Positions 1 through 4,581 of a DNA stretch of 5,277 bases are shown here, piece after piece. The stretch covers positions 1 to 5,277 of the forward strand of contig JAFGQJ010000056.1 in assembly GCA_016935715.1 (NCBI GenBank). The letters are read 5' to 3'. The notes under the pieces are model-generated. The model was not told where the DNA came from. It worked only from the letters and a program-made list of their open reading frames with translations, and searched no databases. This stretch comes from Spirochaetales bacterium. Its GTDB lineage: Bacteria > Spirochaetota > Spirochaetia > SZUA-6 > DRHE01. The position numbers were made by a program, and so were the translations under genes. Position 1 is the first letter of the stretch; each line of letters begins with the position of its first letter.

Positions 1-1190
1 GAGCTGAGGCTGCGGCCGGAGTGCAGGCGGTAGATGGCCCTGGCGAACAGGTAGGTGATATCCGTCGATATGTACCACTCCCGCTCCAGAAGGTTCCGGT
101 CGTGGTACACTGCGTTGGTGCCGATGAAGCGGTAGAACAGACCGTCCGTGTAGGCCTTGTCGAAGGCCTCGATCGCCCCTCCGCTGAACAGGGGCAGGCT
201 GGCTGCGCAGATGATGCGTTCGGCCCCCATCTCTTTCAACGTTTTCATCGCCCGAAGCATGGTGCCGCCGGTTCCCAGCATGTCGTCGGCCATGAATACG
301 GTTTTCCCCTCCACGGTGCCCAGCAGGCGTACGCTGGTGATGTTGTCGTGCTGGGCGTCCCTCGATGCTCGCGAGTAGTCTCTCTCCTTGTACATCATCC
401 CTAGGGACTTGTTCAGGGCGTTGGCGAAAAACTTGTTGCGGACGATCGATCCGGTGTCGGGGGAGATGATCACCAGGTCGGGGTTCTGCAGATCCACGAT
501 CGTGGAAAGACCCCTGAGAATCTGGTACGAGCCGTGCAGATCCTCCAGGCGCAGGCGATTGAAGATGTTTTCGATCTCCTTCGAATGGATGTCGAGGGTG
601 ATGATCCGCTGCACCCCGGCGAACTCGAGAAACTGCCCCAGGCGGGCCGCGGTCAGGGCTTCCCGGCCCTGCTTCTTGTGCTGCCGGGCGTAGGGATACG
701 TGGGCAGCACCGCGGTGATGCGCTTTGCCCCCGCCTGCACGGCCGCATCGATGGTCACCAGCAGGCAGAAGAAGTGGTCGTTCACCGACATTTCGAACGT
801 ATCTTCATCCCCCTCGTTCAGCGGGATCCGGTAGTGGTTCTCCACGTCCTGGACCACGTATACGTCCATGTTGCGGATGGAGGTGAGGATTTCCGCCTTG
901 TACTCGCCGTTGGCGAATCGGGTGAATTGAACCGGAACGTGGAAGCTGGAGGAGCGAAACTGATCCACCGGCAGGCTGAGGTCGAGCGTCGTGGGTCTCA
1001 GGTCCATGGACAGGTTGATGCGCCGTATGATTTCCTCCCGGCTGATCCCGTACTTCTGGGCGAGGTAGCCGACCTTGCGGCGAAACTTGCGCTGGGACAC
1101 CTCCTCCAGGTCGGCCGTCAGCCTGGCGGCGAAGCTCGCTGCGCCCGGACAGGCCAGGATCCCGATCTCTTCCTGAATTGCGCAGATCAT
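1..1190 (-). CDS. prs: Ribose-phosphate pyrophosphokinase (PRPP synthetase), long form, C-terminus cut by the window edge
   Basis: Makes 5-phosphoribosyl-1-pyrophosphate from ribose 5-phosphate and ATP in the cytosol, for purine, pyrimidine, His, Trp and NAD synthesis. My minus-strand translation from ATG at 1190 stays open for 396 codons to the edge, so the end is missing. Family marks in order: FANGE (92-96, usual F-DGE), an ATP-site stretch RQHKKQGRE (169-177), LDIHSKEI (199-206, usual DLHA-QI with the catalytic-site His), SPDTGSIVR (243-251), flexible-loop YKER (267-270, with the Lys-x-Arg pair) and the PRPP loop VFMADDMLGTGG (298-309). It is longer than the usual ~315 residues: about 55 extra residues lie before FANGE (roughly 33-90), with smaller insertions at 117-135 and after the catalytic loop. 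The start overlaps the stop of the upstream small gene (ATGA); AAGGAG lies 14 bases upstream, which is far, so translational coupling is likely. The family call is firm; kinetics and regulation of the long form are unknown. Confidence 0.93.
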   Translation of the reverse strand, partial: MICAIQEEIGILACPGAASFAARLTADLEEVSQRKFRRKVGYLAQKYGISREEIIRRINLSMDLRPTTLDLSLPVDQFRSSSFHVPVQFTRFANGEYKAEILTSIRNMDVYVVQDVENHYRIPLNEGDEDTFEMSVNDHFFCLLVTIDAAVQAGAKRITAVLPTYPYARQHKKQGREALTAARLGQFLEFAGVQRIITLDIHSKEIENIFNRLRLEDLHGSYQILRGLSTIVDLQNPDLVIISPDTGSIVRNKFFANALNKSLGMMYKERDYSRASRDAQHDNITSVRLLGTVEGKTVFMADDMLGTGGTMLRAMKTLKEMGAERIICAASLPLFSGGAIEAFDKAYTDGLFYRFIGTNAVYHDRNLLEREWYISTDITYLFARAIYRLHSGRSLS

Positions 1191-1402
1191 AGAAGTCCGA
1201 ACAGCTCCTTTCGTATATCCCTTACCTTCTTCCGCAGCTTCATCGGAGCATCACAGCAGACGGGAATCGGTATCTCTTTGTGACAGCTCGAACAGAAAAA
1301 AACCGTTCCGTCGAATTCCATGGTTTTCCCATGGCACTCCGGAAGTTTCTCCGTCCGTCCACAGGAAGGGCAGAACAACTCCTGCTCTAACACGCGCGGC
1401 AT
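1187..1402 (-). CDS. Small cysteine-rich metal-binding protein with two tandem CxxC-x8-C[CH] units
   Basis: A 71-residue protein that I cannot assign to a named family. It has seven cysteines (11, 14, 23, 37, 40, 49, 50) and two useful histidines (24, 41). Residues 9-30 and 35-56 form two 22-residue units that align without gaps: [LF]FC-S-C, eight residues, C[HC], three residues, Met. Seven of 22 positions are identical (F, C, S, C, P, C, M). The second unit, with CSSC and a CC pair followed by D-A-P-M, looks like the iron-binding layout of desulforedoxin (CxxC plus CC-G-E-x-M) with a shorter spacer. The C-terminal tail (55-68) is basic and probably helical. Zn2+ or Fe binding is inferred; it has no visible catalytic domain, signal peptide or membrane segment. 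ATG at 1402 follows GGGGGGAAG (1405-1413). It lies 22 bp after the epimerase gene and overlaps prs by 4 bp, so the three are almost certainly cotranscribed. Confidence 0.85.
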   Translation of the reverse strand: MPRVLEQELFCPSCGRTEKLPECHGKTMEFDGTVFFCSSCHKEIPIPVCCDAPMKLRKKVRDIRKELFGLL

Positions 1403-1424
1403 ATCTTCCCCCCATTCGTTGAGA

Positions 1425-2348
1425 TCAAGAGAAAAAATTCACCGTCCTGGAAAGCCCCTCCTTCAAATCGACGGAGGGCTTCCACGCCAATACCTTTTCC
1501 GCTTTTTCTATGTTCAGGCAGCTGCGGCGCAGGTCCCCGGGTCTGGCCTCCCCGCGTTTGGGCTCCGGGGGATGCTCGAAAAACGAGGCGATGGCTCGAT
1601 AGAGGGCTCCGGTGGTCGTGGTGAGGCCCGTGCCGATGTTTATGAGCTCTCCGCCGCCTTTGTCCGCGGCCGCCAGATTGGCCGCTGCCACGTCCTCGAC
1701 ATACACGTAGTCCCGCAGCATCCCCTCCGGCTCATCGGGGTAGGCAAATACCGTAGGGGTCTGACCCTTCAGAAGCGTGTTGATGAAGATCGAAACGACC
1801 CCCGCCTCTCCCAGAGGATTCTGCCGGGGTCCGTATACATTGGCGTAGCGCAACACGGTGTAGTGGAGTCCGTGCTGCGCGCCGTAGAAACGCAGGTACT
1901 GTTCTCCCAGGGATTTATGGATCCCGTAGGGGGAGACGGGCTGGGGCGGATGCCCCTCCGGGGTAGGCATGTCCTCGGTGTCTCCGTAGATCGCTCCGCC
2001 GGTGGAGATGAAGATGAGCTTCCCGATGCGGTGGCGTACGCAGGTTTCCAGCAGGTTCAGCAGCCCGAGGGCATTGACCCTGGCGTCCTGCATCGGGTCC
2101 CGGGTGGAAGCGGTGACGCTGATCTGGGCGGCATGGTGGTCCACGATTTCAGGTTTTTCCAGCTCGAAGAGCTTGTCCAGCTCCTGGCTGCCGATGTCCA
2201 GGAGGTAGAACTTCGCCTTGGCCGGAATGTTGTCCGTGTTGCCGGTGGACAGATTGTCGGCAATGACCACCTCGTGCCCGGCCCGCAGATAGGCGTCCGC
2301 CACATGCGAGCCGATGAAACCCGCTCCACCGGTGATGAGAACCTTCAT
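1425..2348 (-). CDS. galE: NAD-dependent sugar-nucleotide epimerase, UDP-glucose 4-epimerase-like (extended SDR)
   Basis: A 307-residue extended short-chain dehydrogenase, full length for the family (about 300-340). The likely reaction is NAD+-dependent C4 epimerisation of UDP-glucose/UDP-galactose or the N-acetyl forms, supplying surface glycans; exact substrate not provable here. Visible marks: Rossmann GGAGFIG (7-13), DNLSTG (31-36) at the NAD adenosine end, HHAAQ (71-75), STGGAIYG (115-122) with the active-site Ser/Thr region, catalytic Tyr141 and Lys145 in YGIHK, LRYANVYGPRQ (166-176), RDYVYVEDV (212-220), and ARPGDLRRS (268-276) in the sugar-nucleotide domain. The frame is open further upstream (to 2405), but I chose the ATG at 2348 because MKVLITGGAGFIG is the normal family N-terminus and the strong promoter lies directly in front of it. 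First gene of the minus-strand operon. The symbol is by family resemblance; a related UDP-sugar epimerase or decarboxylating SDR is possible. Confidence 0.88.
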   Translation of the reverse strand: MKVLITGGAGFIGSHVADAYLRAGHEVVIADNLSTGNTDNIPAKAKFYLLDIGSQELDKLFELEKPEIVDHHAAQISVTASTRDPMQDARVNALGLLNLLETCVRHRIGKLIFISTGGAIYGDTEDMPTPEGHPPQPVSPYGIHKSLGEQYLRFYGAQHGLHYTVLRYANVYGPRQNPLGEAGVVSIFINTLLKGQTPTVFAYPDEPEGMLRDYVYVEDVAAANLAAADKGGGELINIGTGLTTTTGALYRAIASFFEHPPEPKRGEARPGDLRRSCLNIEKAEKVLAWKPSVDLKEGLSRTVNFFS

Positions 2349-2357
2349 ACATTCAAG

Positions 2358-2386
2358 ACAATAGCATCCCCTCATATACTGGTCAA
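2358..2386 (-). promoter_or_regulatory. Sigma70-type promoter of the epimerase operon
   Basis: On the minus strand the -35 box is TTGACC (2386-2381, 5 of 6 to consensus) and the -10 box is TATTGT (2363-2358, 4 of 6). The spacer is exactly 17 bp and ends in TGC, an extended -10. Only nine bases separate the -10 box from the ATG at 2348, so the mRNA should begin about 2-4 bases before the start codon or at it. No Shine-Dalgarno sequence fits in that space. The -35 lies within CCTTGACCAG, which recurs in the Nudix promoter. Confidence 0.7.
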
Positions 2387-2403
2387 GGCGCCGGGCGCCG
2401 GGC
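2387..2403. repeat. Tandem 7-bp GC repeat in the divergent promoter region
   Basis: GGCGCCG occurs twice head to tail followed by GGC (2387-2393, 2394-2400, 2401-2403). Each unit contains the palindrome GGCGCC, so a GC-only hairpin could form. It abuts the -35 box of the epimerase promoter on its upstream side. A role as a protein site or just a GC-rich slip repeat cannot be told apart. Confidence 0.6.
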
Positions 2404-2407
2404 AACT

Positions 2408-2421
2408 TCGGGGATCCCCGA
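2408..2421. promoter_or_regulatory. 14-bp perfect palindrome, candidate operator between the divergent genes
   Basis: TCGGGGATCCCCGA is a perfect dyad with no gap, lying 22 bp upstream of the epimerase -35 box and 68 bp before the E1 alpha start. Uninterrupted dyads of this size in a divergent promoter region often bind dimeric regulators. No regulator gene lies in the window and no family consensus is recognised, so the role is inferred from position only. Confidence 0.4.
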
Positions 2422-2430
2422 CCCGATCGA

Positions 2431-2451
2431 GATTTGCGTATTGGCGCAATC
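2431..2451. repeat. Imperfect inverted repeat in front of the E1 alpha gene
   Basis: GATTTGCG (2431-2438) and CGCAATC (2445-2451) are arms of an inverted repeat with one extra T in the left arm and a 6-base centre (TATTGG). It ends 37 bp before the E1 alpha ATG and overlaps the best candidate -35 region for that gene. This suits a repressor or activator site, but no binding protein is identified. Confidence 0.4.
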
Positions 2452-2462
2452 TAGGATAGAGT
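2434..2462 (+). promoter_or_regulatory. Weak candidate promoter of the E1 alpha/beta operon
   Basis: TTGCGT (2434-2439, 3 of 6) and TAGAGT (2457-2462, 4 of 6) are spaced by 17 bp. This would start the transcript around 2469 and leave a leader of about 20 bases that includes the Shine-Dalgarno sequence. It is a much poorer match than the promoters of the two flanking genes, so E1 may need an activator or use another sigma factor. Confidence 0.25.
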
Positions 2463-2477
2463 GGATTTTGGCCGACC

Positions 2478-2483
2478 GGGAGG
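2478..2483 (+). promoter_or_regulatory. Ribosome binding site that fixes the E1 alpha start
   Basis: GGGAGG lies five bases before the ATG at 2489. The same frame is open up to a TTG at 2441, but that codon has no Shine-Dalgarno and would add 16 residues that do not look like an E1 N-terminus. The site therefore supports ATG 2489. Confidence 0.75.
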
Positions 2484-2488
2484 TTAGC

Positions 2489-3517
2489 ATGGCCGCCGAT
2501 CTGTGGTCCCTGTACGCGTCAATGCTACGCAGCCGTTTATTCGAGGAGGCGATCGCCAAACTCTGGCACGACGGATACATCTCGGGAGAAATGCATCTGG
2601 GCACGGGTGAAGAGGCCGTTGTCGCGGGGATCGTTTCTCAGATGCAGGATGGCGATGCCATGGCACTGGATCATCGCGGGACCGCAGCCTTGCTGATGCG
2701 TGGTGTGGACCCCGCATCGATCGTGCGGGAACTGCTCGGCAGGTCGGGCGGATTGTGCGGCGGGATGGGCGGACACATGCACCTGTTTTCCAGAGCACAC
2801 CTGGCGGCTTCATCAGGGATCGTAGGATCAACGGGACCTTGCGCGGCCGGATTTGCATTAGCGGCCCAATACCTGAACCCTGGTGCGATTGCCGTCGCGT
2901 TTTTCGGAGAAGGGGCGATGAACCAGGGAATGTTGATGGAATCGCTGAACCTGGCTTCAGTCTGGGCTCTGCCCTTGCTGTTCGTCTGCAAGGATGACGG
3001 CTGGTCAATTACGACGGAATCAAAGAAAACCACCGGCGGCCAGTTGCAGGAACGATGTCGGGGGCTCGGCGTTCCTGCAGCCGAGGTGGACGGCATCGAC
3101 GTGGCTGAGGTAACGGCGGTCGCTCGTACGGCAATCGAACGTGCCCGCGGCGGAATGGGGCCGACATTTCTTCGGGCCAGCTGCGTGCATCTGGAGGCCC
3201 ACTTCCTGGGCTATCAACCGCTGCGGATACTGCGCGAGCCCATGAAGGAAGCACCCGGAATCGGCGTTTCACTGACCCGCTCGCTGTTGAAACGCCGCGG
3301 CGCCTCGTTACACGACCGTGCCGCCGCCCTCAAAGCGGTTCTCGAGGGGGTGCTGTCGACACTGCACGACCCGCGCCGGGATCCTGCGAACGATCCCGTA
3401 TCAAGGGCACGCGAGGCCCTGCTTTCCGACCCCCCGAGGCTGCAGGAGCTGGAGGCGAGAACGGAGCGGGAGATCAATCATGTCTTCACATCGGTACTGG
3501 CGGGGAATTCCTTGTGA
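2489..3517 (+). CDS. Thiamine-diphosphate 2-oxo-acid dehydrogenase E1, alpha subunit
   Basis: A 342-residue alpha subunit of the pyruvate/acetoin/branched-chain 2-oxo-acid dehydrogenase E1 family. With the beta subunit it should decarboxylate a 2-oxo acid (or cleave acetoin) on ThDP and pass the acyl group to a lipoyl E2. Marks: HLGTGEEAV (36-44), DHRGTAALLMRG (61-72), GGMGGHMHLF (91-100), GIVGSTGP (110-117), then the ThDP motif from GEG (140-142) through NQG (145-147) to KDDGW (168-172). The spacing from E141 to D170 is 29 residues, the same as between the Mg2+ ligands Asp167 and Asn196 of human E1 alpha; here they are Glu and Asp. The C-terminal DPVSRAREALL (302-312) matches the family end. 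Residues 250-298 are a less conserved stretch. Cytosolic; no signal or membrane segment. Its stop overlaps the beta gene (GTGA). It uses rare-looking TTA Leu codons (L17, L124, L274). The acetoin-dehydrogenase-like branch is my best guess; the substrate is open. Confidence 0.9.
   Translation: MAADLWSLYASMLRSRLFEEAIAKLWHDGYISGEMHLGTGEEAVVAGIVSQMQDGDAMALDHRGTAALLMRGVDPASIVRELLGRSGGLCGGMGGHMHLFSRAHLAASSGIVGSTGPCAAGFALAAQYLNPGAIAVAFFGEGAMNQGMLMESLNLASVWALPLLFVCKDDGWSITTESKKTTGGQLQERCRGLGVPAAEVDGIDVAEVTAVARTAIERARGGMGPTFLRASCVHLEAHFLGYQPLRILREPMKEAPGIGVSLTRSLLKRRGASLHDRAAALKAVLEGVLSTLHDPRRDPANDPVSRAREALLSDPPRLQELEARTEREINHVFTSVLAGNSL
3502..3506 (+). promoter_or_regulatory. Ribosome binding site that favours the GTG start of E1 beta
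   Basis: GGGGA within the end of the alpha gene lies 7 bases before GTG 3514 but 13 or more before the in-frame ATGs at 3520 and 3523. Together with the GTGA stop-start overlap this favours GTG, though either ATG would change the protein by only two or three residues. Confidence 0.5.
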
Positions 3518-4524
3518 AAATGATGTTCTTCACCCAGGCTGTTGATGAGGCGCTTTCCTGGGCCATGGCCCGCGATCCCCGAATTGTTGTTTTTGGTGAG
3601 GATGTTCCCCTGCTGCGGAGGAACCTGCTGGTACGCTTCGGGCCCGAGCGCGTTCGAGGCACCCCGATCAGTGAGAGCGCCTTCGTGGGAGCAGCTGTTG
3701 CCGCCGCCATGGCAGGGCTGCGCCCCGTAGTAGAAGTGTACATGGTGGATTTTCTGGGGGTGTGCATGGACGCCCTGCTCAACCACGCCTCCAAAGTCGC
3801 GGCCTTTTCAGGCGGCGGGTGGAGCGCACCGCTTGTTTTGCGAGTTCCCTGTGGCGGGGGATACGGCGATGGCGGGCAGCACGAGCAGGCCCTGTGGGGC
3901 TGGCTGGCACACATTCCCGGCTTGACCGTGCTGGTTCCGTCGACGCCGGCCGATGCGGGGAGCTTGATGCTGGCCGCTGTCCAGCACGACGGGCCTGTGC
4001 TCTTCCTGGAGCACAAGCTGCTTTCGGAGACGTGGATCGAGTTCTTGGGTTCGGGAGCGCGAAGTACCGTTGGTTTTGATATCCCCGCCGAAGGAGCCAG
4101 AGGTTTCGTTCCACGTAGATGGAATCCCCTCCCCATTGGAAAAGCCGTTCTCCGCCGGCAGGGCCGTGACGCTGTCATTGTGAGCGTGGGAGTTGGCGTC
4201 CACCGTGCCCTGCAAGCCGCAAGTGCCCTCGAGCGTCAGGGAATCTCGGCGGGTGTGCTCGACCTGCGCACAGTCTCGCCTCTTGACCGGCCGGCGATCT
4301 GTGAGGCGGCAGACAGCAGCGGACGCCTGTTGGTGGTGGATGAGGATTACCAGAGTTTCGGCCTCTCGGGTGAAGTGTGCGCTGTCGCGTTGGAAGCCGG
4401 TATTGAATTCAAATACGCCCGCGTTTGCACGCAGACGACGATCCCCTATGCGCGCCATCTGGAAGATGAAACGCTGCCCAACGCTGAGCGCATCTGCAGA
4501 GGTGTGCGTCGGTTGATGATTTGA
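3514..4524 (+). CDS. Thiamine-diphosphate 2-oxo-acid dehydrogenase E1, beta subunit
   Basis: A 336-residue beta subunit, normal length, forming the alpha2-beta2 E1 with the preceding gene. The N-terminal pyrimidine-binding domain shows FGEDV (27-31), TPISESA (50-56, where Glu54 should contact the ThDP aminopyrimidine), VVEVYMVDF (72-80), and GGG-GGQHEQ (114-125, with the conserved active-site His at 123; the usual HSQ is HEQ). VPSTPADA (141-148) and PVLFLEHK (161-168) follow. The C-terminal transketolase-type domain has SVGVGVH (224-230), DLRTVSPLD (250-258), VVDEDY (274-279) and PYARHLEDETLP (311-322). About 35 residues between the two domains (170-205) are poorly matched. It starts at GTG 3514, overlapping the alpha stop by 4 bp, so translation is coupled. 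No E2 or E3 gene follows: the next gene starts 56 bp on with its own promoter. Whether it uses pyruvate, acetoin or a branched substrate is undecided. Confidence 0.9.
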   Translation: MKMMFFTQAVDEALSWAMARDPRIVVFGEDVPLLRRNLLVRFGPERVRGTPISESAFVGAAVAAAMAGLRPVVEVYMVDFLGVCMDALLNHASKVAAFSGGGWSAPLVLRVPCGGGYGDGGQHEQALWGWLAHIPGLTVLVPSTPADAGSLMLAAVQHDGPVLFLEHKLLSETWIEFLGSGARSTVGFDIPAEGARGFVPRRWNPLPIGKAVLRRQGRDAVIVSVGVGVHRALQAASALERQGISAGVLDLRTVSPLDRPAICEAADSSGRLLVVDEDYQSFGLSGEVCAVALEAGIEFKYARVCTQTTIPYARHLEDETLPNAERICRGVRRLMI

Positions 4525-4526
4525 CA

Positions 4527-4540
4527 CAATCGTTGGATTG
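4527..4540. repeat. Short inverted repeat just after the E1 beta stop
   Basis: CAATC and GATTG form a 5-bp stem around GTTG, two bases after the stop codon. The stem is weak and lacks a following T-run, so it is not a normal intrinsic terminator. It could be a 3' RNA hairpin or a protein site upstream of the Nudix promoter. Confidence 0.3.
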
Positions 4541-4543
4541 CCC

Positions 4544-4572
4544 TTGACCAGGCAGGACGGCTGGCCCACAAT
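4544..4572 (+). promoter_or_regulatory. Sigma70-type promoter of the Nudix gene
   Basis: TTGACC (4544-4549, 5 of 6) and CACAAT (4567-4572, 4 of 6) are spaced by exactly 17 bp. The -10 box ends eight bases before the GTG start at 4581, so the transcript probably begins at or within a few bases of the start codon. No Shine-Dalgarno sequence is present. The -35 box sits in CCTTGACCAG (4542-4551), identical to the -35 region of the epimerase promoter. Confidence 0.6.
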
Positions 4573-4581
4573 AGCGGCCAG
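4561..4581. repeat. Inverted repeat framing the -10 box of the Nudix promoter
   Basis: CTGGCC (4561-4566) and GGCCAG (4576-4581) are perfect 6-bp arms separated by nine bases that contain the -10 hexamer. The right arm reaches the first base of the start codon. A repressor bound here would block the promoter; it could equally be chance in GC-rich DNA. Confidence 0.35.

Noticed and set aside
534..1283. Plus-strand 249-residue open frame at the left
   Set aside because: It lies opposite the prs gene, whose PRPP motifs are unmistakable; it is a GC-rich antisense shadow.
1318..1334. Two CCATGG copies separated by five bases
   Set aside because: They fall inside the small metal-protein gene and are explained by its codons for Cys-His-Gly and Thr-Met-Glu.
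1320..2459. Long plus-strand open frame opposite the epimerase
   Set aside because: It is antisense to a gene with complete SDR motifs; its translation has no recognisable domain and it bridges several real genes' ends.
2437..2462. Sigma54-type promoter before E1 alpha
   Set aside because: TTGGCG is present but the required TGC at the -12 position is missing at the right spacing.
4521..4526. Perfect TTGACA at the E1 beta stop codon as a -35 box
   Set aside because: No -10-like hexamer lies 16-18 bp downstream; the TTGACC at 4544 has a better partner.
2358..4575. Shared 8-mer ACAATAGC on the plus strand in both promoter regions (2358-2365 and 4568-4575)
   Set aside because: In the two promoters it lies in opposite orientation relative to transcription and so does not form a common element; likely chance around the -10 boxes.
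4525..4580. Intrinsic terminator between E1 beta and Nudix
   Set aside because: The only hairpin is a weak 5-bp stem with no U-run after it.
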